39,328 nucleotides of DNA from Sulfurimonas sp. (GTDB lineage: Bacteria > Campylobacterota > Campylobacteria > Campylobacterales > Sulfurimonadaceae). The stretch's first letter is position 1, and the number at the start of each line of letters is the position of its first letter. The DNA is taken from the NCBI GenBank assembly GCA_026988315.1, contig JALSLJ010000090.1:1-39328 (forward strand). The letters are read 5' to 3'. A program made the translations under genes and the position numbers. Below, one piece after another: positions 17,671 through 26,249 of the stretch. The notes under the pieces are model-generated. The model had not been told where the DNA came from. It was given only the letters and a program-made list of their open reading frames with translations, and did not search any database.

Positions 17671-18401
17671 AATATATAATTTTTTTATCATTACTATTAT
17701 CATCATTAGTTGCAGATAAATTAACAATAGGTGCAGGACCATATATACAAACGCAACCCTATAAAAACACCAAGTCGATTACTGTTCCATCGCCTGTTTT
17801 ATTTTATGATAATGGCATCGCTTATATAAGATGGACGAGAATTGGTCTCTACTTTTTAGGTGAAAGTAAGGATGAATATTCATGGGGATTTTCACTCACA
17901 GCCCTTCCTCGCCCCTATGGTTACTTAGCTTCTGATTCTGTTGCTTTACATGGTATGGATGAGAGAAAAACTTCATGGGAAGGTGGTTTAGCCTTTGGTG
18001 CAAAAGTAGATAAAGCATATATTGAAATTTTAGCTGTTAGTGATCTATTAAACGCTAATGATGCCTGGGTCATCAAGACAGAAATAGGATATGAATTTAA
18101 AGTAAACAACTTCTCTTTTTATCCAAGTGTAATTGCTGTATATCAATCATCAAACTTTGTAAATTACTACTATGGTGTTAAGCAAGAAGAGGTAACTACT
18201 AGTAGAAGTTTCTATCATCCTAATGCTGATATGCAGTATGGACTTCAAACTTACATACAACATCCAATCACCGATGGGTTTTCCTTTTTTGCAAATTTTA
18301 AAGCTGATTTACTCTCATCTGAAGTGACTTCTAGCCCTATAGTAGATGACAACTTTATATACTCAGGGATACTTTCTCTTATCTATACTTTTGAGCAGTA
18401 A
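17667..18401 (+). CDS. MipA/OmpV-family outer-membrane protein
   Basis: A 244-aa beta-barrel candidate with a signal peptide (MKYIIFLSLLLSSLVA, cleavage about 16). Matches to the MipA/OmpV family: GAGPYIQTQPYKNT near the start, PSPVLFYDNG then RWTRIGLYFLG, NYYYGVKQEE in the middle where the family has YYGV, and alternating strands to the end (GILSLIYTFEQ). MipA in E. coli is a scaffold for murein hydrolase MltA and PBP1B. Here the gene overlaps mreC by 4 bases and closes the fabZ-lpxA-clpX-mreBC operon, which fits a role in envelope synthesis, though that is inference. C. jejuni has an uncharacterised periplasmic protein at this same place between mreC and carB (from memory). Confidence 0.75.
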   Translation: MKYIIFLSLLLSSLVADKLTIGAGPYIQTQPYKNTKSITVPSPVLFYDNGIAYIRWTRIGLYFLGESKDEYSWGFSLTALPRPYGYLASDSVALHGMDERKTSWEGGLAFGAKVDKAYIEILAVSDLLNANDAWVIKTEIGYEFKVNNFSFYPSVIAVYQSSNFVNYYYGVKQEEVTTSRSFYHPNADMQYGLQTYIQHPITDGFSFFANFKADLLSSEVTSSPIVDDNFIYSGILSLIYTFEQ

Positions 18402-18443
18402 AATTCTATTTTAAAACTCATCAAATTTTAAGTGCTTTTTATC

Positions 18444-18449
18444 TATAAT
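18444..18449 (+). promoter_or_regulatory. -10 box for carB and downstream genes
   Basis: TATAAT in TATCTATAATAAAA, 37 bases before the carB ATG. The ribosome site AAAAGG is at 18474-18479. Confidence 0.55.
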
Positions 18450-18485
18450 AAAAAAATTTATTATATACATCTTAAAAGGTAAAAA

Positions 18486-21400
18486 ATGCCAAAACGCACA
18501 GATATAAACACTATTTTACTTATAGGTTCTGGTCCAATTATTATTGGTCAAGCTTGTGAATTTGACTATTCAGGAACTCAAGCCGTTAAAACTCTAAAAG
18601 AGCAAGGCTACCGTGTTGTTCTTATCAATTCTAATCCTGCAACTATTATGACAGATCCAGAGTTTGCAGATAGAACTTATATAGAGCCTATCAAAGAAGA
18701 TGTAATAGCTGAAATTATTAAAAAAGAAAATGTAGATGCTGTTCTTCCAACAATGGGTGGTCAAACTGCACTTAATGTTGCTACAAGTATGTACGAAAAA
18801 GGGATGTTGAAAGGGGTAGAATTTCTTGGGGCAACTCCTGAGGCAATACACAAAGGTGAAGACCGCTCAGCGTTCAACGAAGCTATGATAAAAATTGGTA
18901 TGGATTTACCAAAAAGTGCCAATGCATATAGTGTTGATGAAGCGATAGAATTAGCTCGTGAGATTGGTTTCCCAGTTATCAGTAGAGCTTCTTTCACTCT
19001 TGCCGGTGGTGGTTCAGGTGTTGCCTACAATATGGAAGAGTTTAAGAAATTAGCTGAGGAGGGCATCTCTGCTTCCCCTGTTAATGAGATCGAAATTATG
19101 GAGTCTATGCTTGGCTGGAAAGAATATGAAATGGAAGTTATCCGCGATAAAGCGGACAACTGTGTAATTATCTGTGCAATCGAGAACTTTGATCCAATGG
19201 GTGTGCATACTGGTGACTCCATAACAGTTGCTCCTGCACTTACACTTACAGATAAAGAGTACCAAAGAATGCGTGATGCTTCTTTTGCAATTTTAAGAGA
19301 GATTGGGGTTGACACAGGTGGATCAAATGTTCAGTTTTCAATTTGCCCAAAAACTGGGCGTATGATTGTTATTGAGATGAACCCTCGTGTATCTCGTTCT
19401 TCTGCTCTAGCATCAAAAGCTACAGGGTACCCTATCGCAAAAATAGCGACACTTTTAGCAGTTGGTTATACACTTGATGAACTTACAAATGACATTACAG
19501 GAACTCCTGCATCATTTGAGCCTGTAATTGACTATGTTGTAACAAAAATTCCCCGTTTTACATTTGAGAAATTCCCTGAAGCTGTAAGTACATTAAGTAC
19601 AAGTATGAAATCAGTTGGTGAGGTTATGGCAATCGGTAGAACATTTAAAGAGTCAATGCAAAAAGCTCTCTGTTCTCTTGAAACAGATCTTTGTGGTTTC
19701 AATGAACTAAATGCAGATACAGAATTTGTGAAACATGAAATCCGTCGTCCAAATGCAGATAGAATGTTGTATGTTGCAGAAGGTTTTCGCCGTGGTATGA
19801 GTATAGATGAGATGTATGATACCTGTGCGATTGACCACTGGTTCCTTTATCAAATTCAAGAGATTATAGAAGCGGAAAACTCTATTACGGACAAAATTTT
19901 ATTTGATGAAAAATTTATGAGAAGCCTGAAAGTTGATGGTTTTTCAGATAAAAGAATCGCACAACTTATCAAGAAAAACTCTCATCAAGAGGTGAGTGAA
20001 AATGAAGTGTACGAGAAAAGAAAATCTTTAGGTGTATCATTAGAATTTAATGAAGTTGATACATGTGCGGCTGAATTTGAAGCACTCACTCCATACCTTT
20101 ACTCTACAACAAATATTATTGTATCTCCAAACGCTAAAAACAGAGTAAGTGATAAGAAAAAAGTTCTTATTTTAGGTGGTGGACCAAATAGAATAGGTCA
20201 AGGTATCGAATTTGACTACTGCTGTGTTCATGCTGCTTTTGCTTTAAAAGAGATGGATATAGAGTGTATTATGTACAACTGTAATCCAGAAACTGTTTCA
20301 ACTGACTATGATACCTCTGATGTGCTTTATTTCGAGCCAATTGATTTTGAACATGTGAGAGAAGTTATAGAAAATGAGCAACCAGATGGAATTATAGTTC
20401 ATTTTGGTGGACAAACTCCATTAAAACTTGCAGATGCGCTTACAAAAATTGGTGCTAATATCTCTGGAACTCCTTCTGCTGTTATTGATCTCGCAGAAGA
20501 CAGAGAACAGTTTTCAGATTTTGTAAATAAACATGGACTAAAACAACCTGCCAACGGTTTGGCTCGCAAGAAAGAGGAAGCTGGACCAATCGCTGAGAAA
20601 CTAGGTTTTCCAGTTCTTGTTCGTCCATCATTTGTTCTCGGTGGTCGTGGCATGAAAATAGTTTATAGTCATGAAGAGTTAAATGATTATATGGCTCTTG
20701 CGATAAGTGTTTCAAATGAAGCTCCTGTTTTAATTGACAAATTTTTAGACCAAGCTATAGAGCTTGATGTAGATGCTATTACTGATGGGAGTGATGTTTA
20801 CATAGGTTCTGTCATGCAACATATTGAAGAAGCTGGAATTCATTCAGGTGACAGTGCCTGTTCACTACCCCCTATAAATCTTTCACCAGAGATGATTGAG
20901 AAAGTTGAACAACAAACAAGGACTATAGCTCTTGGTCTTGGTGTAGTTGGTCTTATGAATGTTCAATATGCAATCTTTAAAGATGAAGTTTACCTTATAG
21001 AGGTAAATCCAAGAGCTTCAAGAACTGTGCCATTTGTTTCAAAAGCTACAGGGATGCCTTTAGCAAAAGTTGCTACTCGTGTTATGGTTGGTGAGACATT
21101 AAAAAGTTCACTAGAGTATTATGACAAATACAACATAGTTCAAGAGGTTAACGGCTTATTAAAACCTAAACTAAAAGGTCATATCTCTATCAAAGAGGCA
21201 GTATTTCCTTTTCATAAACTAATTGGTGCTGATTTAGTTCTAAGCCCTGAGATGAAATCAACTGGTGAAGTGATGGGGATTAGTTCTAACTTTGGTGTGA
21301 GTTTTGCAAAAGCACAATTGAGTGCTGGAAATAAAATCCCTACTTCTGGAACTTGCTTCCTCTCTTTTGTCGATACAGACAAGGTTTATGCTCCAGAGAT

Positions 21401-21743
21401 AGCAAAAGGGCTCCATAAACATGGATTTAAGCTTGTTGCAACCAAAGGCACACAAGCGGTTATCGAAGGTGCTGGTATCCCATGTGAGCGTGTTCTTAAG
21501 ATTTCTGAGGGTCGTCCAAATATTGAAGATAGTATGAAAAACGATGAAATTGCAATGGCAATAAACACTTCTGACAACAATACATCTAAAAAAGACGCTA
21601 CTGTAATCCGTCAAGAAGTACTCAGAAAAAACATACCTTATTTTACAACTCTAAGTGCAGCAAGGGCAATGATCCTCGCACTAGATGAAATGGACGATAA
21701 CTCATGGTCAAGAGCAAAAGCTTTACAAGACTTTCTTCTTTAG
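18486..21743 (+). CDS. carB: Carbamoyl-phosphate synthase large subunit
   Basis: Makes carbamoyl phosphate for arginine and pyrimidines from bicarbonate, ATP and ammonia supplied by CarA. 1085 aa, full length. Two homologous ATP-grasp halves are visible: [19 protein letters not shown] at the N-terminus and [17 protein letters not shown] at about residue 565. Each is followed by [15 protein letters not shown] or [14 protein letters not shown] glycine-rich loops and by [18 protein letters not shown] or [18 protein letters not shown] metal-site motifs. The C-terminal MGS-like allosteric domain begins near 945. carA is not in the window. pyrF is present but far away. The next gene starts 2 bases after the stop, and an intrinsic terminator sits in it. 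Confidence 0.98.
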   Translation: MPKRTDINTILLIGSGPIIIGQACEFDYSGTQAVKTLKEQGYRVVLINSNPATIMTDPEFADRTYIEPIKEDVIAEIIKKENVDAVLPTMGGQTALNVATSMYEKGMLKGVEFLGATPEAIHKGEDRSAFNEAMIKIGMDLPKSANAYSVDEAIELAREIGFPVISRASFTLAGGGSGVAYNMEEFKKLAEEGISASPVNEIEIMESMLGWKEYEMEVIRDKADNCVIICAIENFDPMGVHTGDSITVAPALTLTDKEYQRMRDASFAILREIGVDTGGSNVQFSICPKTGRMIVIEMNPRVSRSSALASKATGYPIAKIATLLAVGYTLDELTNDITGTPASFEPVIDYVVTKIPRFTFEKFPEAVSTLSTSMKSVGEVMAIGRTFKESMQKALCSLETDLCGFNELNADTEFVKHEIRRPNADRMLYVAEGFRRGMSIDEMYDTCAIDHWFLYQIQEIIEAENSITDKILFDEKFMRSLKVDGFSDKRIAQLIKKNSHQEVSENEVYEKRKSLGVSLEFNEVDTCAAEFEALTPYLYSTTNIIVSPNAKNRVSDKKKVLILGGGPNRIGQGIEFDYCCVHAAFALKEMDIECIMYNCNPETVSTDYDTSDVLYFEPIDFEHVREVIENEQPDGIIVHFGGQTPLKLADALTKIGANISGTPSAVIDLAEDREQFSDFVNKHGLKQPANGLARKKEEAGPIAEKLGFPVLVRPSFVLGGRGMKIVYSHEELNDYMALAISVSNEAPVLIDKFLDQAIELDVDAITDGSDVYIGSVMQHIEEAGIHSGDSACSLPPINLSPEMIEKVEQQTRTIALGLGVVGLMNVQYAIFKDEVYLIEVNPRASRTVPFVSKATGMPLAKVATRVMVGETLKSSLEYYDKYNIVQEVNGLLKPKLKGHISIKEAVFPFHKLIGADLVLSPEMKSTGEVMGISSNFGVSFAKAQLSAGNKIPTSGTCFLSFVDTDKVYAPEIAKGLHKHGFKLVATKGTQAVIEGAGIPCERVLKISEGRPNIEDSMKNDEIAMAINTSDNNTSKKDATVIRQEVLRKNIPYFTTLSAARAMILALDEMDDNSWSRAKALQDFLL

Positions 21744-21745
21744 AA

Positions 21746-22177
21746 GTGAGCGTAATTCTTACACAAACCGACACTACTGTCGGTTTTTTATCTCAAAACG
21801 CCAAAAAACTTTATGAGATAAAATCTCGTAATACTACAAAGCCATTCATAAGAGTTTATTCAAATTTTAAAACCCTTTTATCTTTTGGCCATAGAATTCC
21901 AAATAAATTCAAAAATAGTGTGAGACGATCAAAAAAAACAACTTTTATTGTTAAAAACACTGCCTTTAGAGTTGTAGAGCCCTCTTTAGACTCTCAAATT
22001 CTTAAAAATTTACAATGGAATTTTTCCACATCTGCAAATGAATCCACTAAAAAGTTTCACAGAGAGTTTTGTGAAAAAAAAGCTGATATAATAGTAGAAG
22101 ACAATGAAGGATTACACGAGTATAGCTCGTCGAGTCTTATTAAGATTGGTAAAATTAAAAGGAGAAAAATAAGATGA
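21746..22177 (+). CDS. Short Sua5/YciO/YrdC-family (TsaC-like) protein
   Basis: A 143-aa protein from GTG 21746, which directly follows carB. The N-terminus SVILTQTDTTVGFLSQ matches the family's PTDTVYGL start, LYEIKSRNTTKPF matches the K-x-R..KP element, and FSTSANEST matches the TSAN motif. TsaC/Sua5 makes threonylcarbamoyl-AMP from Thr, bicarbonate and ATP for tRNA t6A. At 143 aa it is well short of TsaC (about 190), lacking part of the C-terminal half. An in-frame ATG at 21704 would lie inside carB. It could be the lineage's slim t6A enzyme or a relative with another role. It is coupled to the next gene by an ATGA overlap and carries a terminator in codons 7-15. Confidence 0.7.
   Translation: MSVILTQTDTTVGFLSQNAKKLYEIKSRNTTKPFIRVYSNFKTLLSFGHRIPNKFKNSVRRSKKTTFIVKNTAFRVVEPSLDSQILKNLQWNFSTSANESTKKFHREFCEKKADIIVEDNEGLHEYSSSSLIKIGKIKRRKIR
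21765..21789 (+). terminator. Intrinsic terminator within the start of the TsaC-like gene
   Basis: AAACCGACA (21765-21773) pairs perfectly with TGTCGGTTT (21778-21786) around a CTAC loop, ending in T6 (21784-21789): a 9-bp GC-containing stem with 4-nt loop and U-tract. It starts 22 bases after the carB stop and lies wholly inside the next gene, encoding the conserved TQTDTTVGF stretch. Confidence 0.7.
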
Positions 22178-22617
22178 GTAAATTTGTCATGGCTTTTTTA
22201 AGTGGTACTTTTTTTACATTTATCTTAGATTTTTTCATCTTTTTAGGAATTAAACTTCACTATATAGATTTTTACGGAATTGATCTTTATTACAATATAC
22301 TCTTTGCTGATAATCAAAGCCCTCTGCTTTATCTTGTTTCAAGTATAATTTTAGGATATATTACTATCTATATTGACAATAATAAACTCAGCACGATTGT
22401 ACTTGGGATTTTGTTTTTCATAGTTTCATTAACTCTTATAGAACCTATTGGTAATTATGTAGGAAAGATGATACTTATGGAAAAAAATGTAACTTTTAGA
22501 GACCATAAATATACTTTTACAGGGGATATTTACTATAATGGCAGAGATACAATAACATTTTATGATTATGAACTTGAAAAAATTATATTTTTAAAGAAAA
22601 AGGATTTAAAACAATGA
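22174..22617 (+). CDS. Three-helix membrane protein of unknown function
   Basis: A 147-aa protein. I do not recognise a family. Hydrophobic segments are at about residues 5-28 (FVMAFLSGTFFTFILDFFIF), 49-67 (SPLLYLVSSIILGYITIYI) and 72-93 (LSTIVLGILFFIVSLTLIEP). A soluble tail of about 50 residues with Asp/Tyr-rich GDIYYNGRDTITFYDYE and a basic Lys cluster follows. Its first 4 bases overlap the TsaC-like stop and its last 4 overlap the lipoprotein gene, so it is embedded in a tightly coupled unit. An inner-membrane location is likely. GGAGAAAAATAAG precedes the ATG as ribosome site. Confidence 0.85.
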   Translation: MSKFVMAFLSGTFFTFILDFFIFLGIKLHYIDFYGIDLYYNILFADNQSPLLYLVSSIILGYITIYIDNNKLSTIVLGILFFIVSLTLIEPIGNYVGKMILMEKNVTFRDHKYTFTGDIYYNGRDTITFYDYELEKIIFLKKKDLKQ

Positions 22618-23189
22618 AGCATATTTCTTCAATAGCCGGTGGCGTTGCACTTGGGAGTGCGGGTGTTCTTATGATGAGTGTACTAAGCGGATGTGAAGCA
22701 CCACAAGAACAACAACAGCAACAAAATCGTTTCATAGTAATTGAACAACAAGCAAATGGAAAGTATATAGTTGTTGAAGAGATGCCTACCGAGGGTCCTA
22801 GTCGTGCGATTATTCGTGAAAAAGATGCCAATGGTAATACTGTTGAGCGTTTTATGAGTGAAGCAGAGATGAAAGCACTTGCAGAACAAGAGTATCAAAA
22901 AGTACAAGACGGCACATCTGAGACTATACAAAGTGGTGACAGCAGTGGCGGTATGGGTCTTGCAGGAACTATATTAGCTGTAGCGGCAGGTTCACTTTTA
23001 GGTAATATGATTGGTAATGCTTTAATGAACAACAAAAACTTTTCAAAGAATGCAGCAAACTCTAATAAGAGTGCTTATAGTCGTTCAGCCGCTTCAAGAA
23101 GTTCAACGAAAAAAAGCAGTACAAGAAAAAGTTTCTTTGGTGGTAGTTCTAGCAGAAGTTCATCTTCTAGCAGAGGTTTTGGAAGTTGA
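22614..23189 (+). CDS. UPF0323 family lipoprotein
   Basis: A 191-aa lipoprotein. The signal sequence ends in the lipobox LSGC with Cys27, followed by a Gln-rich run. A mixed domain (RFIVIEQQANGKYIVVEEMP, RAIIREKDANGNTVERFMSE) leads to a glycine-zipper hydrophobic segment (MGLAGTILAVAAGSLLGNMI, about residues 110-130) and a Ser/Arg/Lys/Gly tail ending SSSSSRGFGS. I recognise it as UPF0323, known from Helicobacter and Campylobacter (Cj0371 type). The layout of lipobox, glycine-zipper and Ser/Gly tail also resembles E. coli YgiB (DUF1190). In both lineages the next gene is a glutathionylspermidine-synthase-like ATP-grasp enzyme. Function unknown. Confidence 0.85.
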   Translation: MKHISSIAGGVALGSAGVLMMSVLSGCEAPQEQQQQQNRFIVIEQQANGKYIVVEEMPTEGPSRAIIREKDANGNTVERFMSEAEMKALAEQEYQKVQDGTSETIQSGDSSGGMGLAGTILAVAAGSLLGNMIGNALMNNKNFSKNAANSNKSAYSRSAASRSSTKKSSTRKSFFGGSSSRSSSSSRGFGS

Positions 23190-23191
23190 GC

Positions 23192-24370
23192 ATGGTTACA
23201 TTACAAAAATTAAGTCCACTTGATGATGCAGCTTTAGAAGAGTTAGGTTTTACTTGGCATACAGATGAAGATGGAACGAAATATGTAAGTGACGAGCTTG
23301 TTGAAGTATCACATAGTGAGGCAGAAGCTTATTATGAAGCAGCAAATACAATCTATGATATGTATGTAGAAGCTGCAGAATTTGTAATTGCCAATGATCT
23401 GTTTTTTGAGCTTGGCATCCCTTTTAATCTTGTTGAAGCGATTAAAAAAAGTTGGGAAAGTGATGTTCACTGGCACATCTATGGGCGATTTGATTTAGCT
23501 GGTGGTCTTGACGGTAAAGATATAAAACTCATAGAATTTAACGCTGATACTCCAACTGGTCTTTTTGAAACAGCCCTACTTCAATGGGCATTACTCAAGC
23601 ATAATGATATGGATGAAGCCAAACAATTCAACAATGTATATGAAGCGATAAGTCAAAACTTTAAAAGACTCATCACCCTATTTGATGATACAGAACTTTT
23701 TGATGAGCGTTATGATGGCTGGAAAATACTTTTTTCATCCATAGATGGCAATGACGAGGAGGAAACAACAACAAGACTACTCCAGCAGATGGCAACTGAT
23801 GCTGGATTTAACACAAGTTTCGAATATCTGCAAAATGTAAATTTTGATGACAACGGAATCTCTGATGCATATGAAAATGGGTATGAATACTGGTTTAAAC
23901 TCTACCCATGGGAAGATATGGGGCATGATGAACCAGAACTAGCTACCACTATATCAAACATTATGAAAAATCAAAAAGCAATCATATTAAACCCTGCATA
24001 CACACTACTCTTTCAATCAAAGGGGATGATGAAAATCTTATGTGACCTTTTTCCAGACTCTCCGTACCTACTAAAAACTTCTTTTGAGCCACTAGAGGGG
24101 ATAAAACAGGTTGAAAAATCTGTATTTGGTAGAGAGGGTGCGAACACTAAAATCATTGACGCTAAAGGTGATGTTTTACAAGAGAAAGATGGCCCATATG
24201 ATAACTATAAAAAAGTGTATCAAGAGTATGTAGATTTTAACAAAGATATTCATGGCAAAAAGTATCAAGCTGGCGTTTTCTTTGCTTATGAGGCTTGCGG
24301 AATGAGTTTTAGAAAAGGTGATGAGATTATGGACAATATGAGTAAGTTTGTAGGTCACATTCTCGTTTAA
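23192..24370 (+). CDS. Glutathionylspermidine synthase-like ATP-grasp ligase
   Basis: A 392-aa protein of the GSP_synth family, preferred start ATG 23192 (GGAAG 6 bases before; a TTG at 23186 is possible). Family features: GRFDLAGGLDGKDIKLIEFNADTP-type region (IEFNADTPTG near residue 113 holds the ATP/metal residues), NPAYTLLFQSKGMMKILCDLFP near 270, LLKTSF, and a C-terminal ACGMSFRKGDEI where the family has a glycine- and acid-containing ATP-grasp loop. True GspS also has an amidase domain, absent here. The stand-alone form equals YgiC/YjfC, whose substrate is not firmly known. It follows the UPF0323 gene by 2 bases and converges with the FmdE-like gene. Confidence 0.88.
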   Translation: MVTLQKLSPLDDAALEELGFTWHTDEDGTKYVSDELVEVSHSEAEAYYEAANTIYDMYVEAAEFVIANDLFFELGIPFNLVEAIKKSWESDVHWHIYGRFDLAGGLDGKDIKLIEFNADTPTGLFETALLQWALLKHNDMDEAKQFNNVYEAISQNFKRLITLFDDTELFDERYDGWKILFSSIDGNDEEETTTRLLQQMATDAGFNTSFEYLQNVNFDDNGISDAYENGYEYWFKLYPWEDMGHDEPELATTISNIMKNQKAIILNPAYTLLFQSKGMMKILCDLFPDSPYLLKTSFEPLEGIKQVEKSVFGREGANTKIIDAKGDVLQEKDGPYDNYKKVYQEYVDFNKDIHGKKYQAGVFFAYEACGMSFRKGDEIMDNMSKFVGHILV

Positions 24371-24381
24371 GTATATTTCTT

Positions 24382-24409
24382 AGTTACAAGCCTTTATAAG
24401 CTTGTAACT
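24382..24409. terminator. Bidirectional hairpin between ATP-grasp and FmdE-like genes
   Basis: AGTTACAAGC (24382-24391) pairs perfectly with GCTTGTAACT (24400-24409), a 10-bp stem around the 8-nt loop CTTTATAA. The FmdE-like stop (TAA on -, 24394-24396) is in the loop. There is no T-tract on either side, so termination strength is uncertain. Confidence 0.6.
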
Positions 24410-24993
24410 GTAATAACACTTTGAGAATTTTCAAAAATTCTTTTAACTCTATCTTGCCAAATTGTACCAAAGTCTATAAGCTCTTCTTCACTTGCACTAC
24501 CTTGCATCATTTTTTGCATCAATGGTTGCATTTTTGGATTTGGAGCAACAGAGGATGGATTATAAATAACATCTACACTTTCATTATTGTCAATTCTGGT
24601 AAATCTTGCAGATGAACTAATATTTGCATTAAAATCCATAAGAGAGTGTCTAGCAAACTTACCAGCTAAACCTTTAAATCCACTTCTATCAGTCGCACCT
24701 GTTATATGAGATATAACATTACCTATGACACCGGCAACTCCATCTTCTAGCGATTCTTTAAACTCCACTTTAATACTACCTCGAACAGCTCTTTCGTTTG
24801 GATAGAGAGCTTTTAATGCCTCTTGCGTTATGAGGTATGCACCTGCAACTGTTGGGCAACTATGCCCTGCTGATTTTACAACATCAAGATAAGTAAACTC
24901 ATACTCACCATTTTCAAATGCACCTAGTACATTAGAGAGGGGGTCTTTCACTTGAATAACTTCACAATTGTCAAAAAACTTTGGATAACTCAT
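24394..24993 (-). CDS. FmdE-like metal-binding domain protein
   Basis: A 199-aa protein. KSAGHSCPTVAGAYLITQEA (near residues 40-60) fits the FmdE family signature (GHxCPG..GY), whose Cys/His bind metal in the formylmethanofuran dehydrogenase operon protein E. Here the pathway context is absent, so the name carries no methanogen function. No other Cys pair at the C-terminus and no TM segment is seen. The start overlaps the xseA stop in a TAATG junction, with GGAAT as ribosome site inside xseA. I would not assign a substrate; stand-alone FmdE-like proteins of bacteria are largely uncharacterised. Confidence 0.6.
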   Translation of the reverse strand: MSYPKFFDNCEVIQVKDPLSNVLGAFENGEYEFTYLDVVKSAGHSCPTVAGAYLITQEALKALYPNERAVRGSIKVEFKESLEDGVAGVIGNVISHITGATDRSGFKGLAGKFARHSLMDFNANISSSARFTRIDNNESVDVIYNPSSVAPNPKMQPLMQKMMQGSASEEELIDFGTIWQDRVKRIFENSQSVITVTSL

Positions 24994-26243
24994 TATATAT
25001 TCCTTATTTCTATTACTTTAGCGCTTAGATTTATTGTATCACTCTGTGCTTCAAATACATCATCGATTTTCAATGTTGAGAGATCAACTACCTTATTATT
25101 TTGAGATATTTGAGCAAATCCACTCTTGCTTTTAAATTTTGGATTATTTGATTCTAGCATATTTTTTAAATTATTCAATTGATTTTGCGCAACATTTATA
25201 ACTGCATTGATAGCATTTGGATAGTTGATGGTAATATGCTCTAACTCTTTAGAAAAAGTTTGCAATTTAAAATTGATAGTTTGTATATATGCACCTTGGA
25301 GCTGTTTAATTTCTGTATTTTTTTGAACAAGTTTTTTCTCTATTGAATGTTGCGAGTAAGAACTATAGAGGTGCTCCAGCTCCTGTTGTTTTACAAATAA
25401 TTTTTGAGATAGTGTTTGAGAAAATTGCATCTGAAGTGAATCCAAATATTGATATAGTTCATTTGTATCAGGAAGAATCATCTGCATTGCTGCGCTAGGT
25501 GTTGGTGCTCGTAAATCTGCACAAAAATCACTTATAACCCAGTCTATTTCATGCCCTACCGCAGAAACTATAGGTGTTTTAGCTCTAAAAATCGCATCTG
25601 CAACCACCTCTTCGTTAAAAGCCCATAGGTCTTCTATGCTTCCACCACCACGCCCAATAACAATAATATCATAATATCTAGTATCACTAACAATTATTGC
25701 ATTTGCAATTGCCCCAGCTGCACTATCACCTTGAACCAATACATCATACAAATCAATATCTATTGCTCTGTATCTTGTGTTTGCAACTCGTAACATATCT
25801 TGCACAGCTGCACCTGTCACAGATGTTATAAGAGCAATTTTACGAGGAAAGGGAGGCAGTTGTTTTTTTATAGACTCTTCAAAATAGCCTTGTGATGAAA
25901 GCTTTTGTTTTAACTGTTCATATGCCAAAGCCAAAGCGCCGTGACCTGCTGGTTCTATTGAAAAACAATTAATTTGGTATTCACCACGAGGCTTGTAAAG
26001 AGTGATAGCACCATCGAGAATAACTTTAAGTCCCTCTTTTAACTGAAACTTTAACTTTGATGCATTACCACGAAACATCACTGCTTTTAGTGTTGAAGAG
26101 GAATCTTTAAGAGTAAAGTATATATGTCCGCTGTTGTGAAAAGTTATACGGGAGAGTTCACCCTCAACTAAAACACGATTAAAGCTTGTCTCTAGTAAAG
26201 ATTTAATCTGCTCATTGAGTGCAGACACACTAAGTGTATGCAT
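24993..26243 (-). CDS. xseA: Exodeoxyribonuclease VII large subunit
   Basis: Catalytic subunit of ExoVII, which degrades single-stranded DNA to oligonucleotides. 416 aa, normal. The N-terminal OB-fold (VSALNEQIKSLLETSF..VLVEGELSR and SGHIYFTLKD) is followed by the nuclease core with ALITSVTGAAVQDML, VIGRGGGSIEDLWAFN and VSAVGHEIDWVISDFCADLRAPTPSAA, then coiled-coil helices. xseB (small subunit) is not adjacent. The gene follows ubiE by 6 bases and its stop overlaps the FmdE-like start; xseA next to ubiE is a Campylobacter arrangement I recall. Confidence 0.96.
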   Translation of the reverse strand: MHTLSVSALNEQIKSLLETSFNRVLVEGELSRITFHNSGHIYFTLKDSSSTLKAVMFRGNASKLKFQLKEGLKVILDGAITLYKPRGEYQINCFSIEPAGHGALALAYEQLKQKLSSQGYFEESIKKQLPPFPRKIALITSVTGAAVQDMLRVANTRYRAIDIDLYDVLVQGDSAAGAIANAIIVSDTRYYDIIVIGRGGGSIEDLWAFNEEVVADAIFRAKTPIVSAVGHEIDWVISDFCADLRAPTPSAAMQMILPDTNELYQYLDSLQMQFSQTLSQKLFVKQQELEHLYSSYSQHSIEKKLVQKNTEIKQLQGAYIQTINFKLQTFSKELEHITINYPNAINAVINVAQNQLNNLKNMLESNNPKFKSKSGFAQISQNNKVVDLSTLKIDDVFEAQSDTINLSAKVIEIRNI

Positions 26244-26249
26244 AAATTA

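Noticed and set aside
22710-22730. Gln-codon repeat in the UPF0323 gene as a slippage repeat
   Set aside because: It mixes CAA and CAG codons and codes a plain Gln-rich linker after the lipobox; any length change would be in frame.
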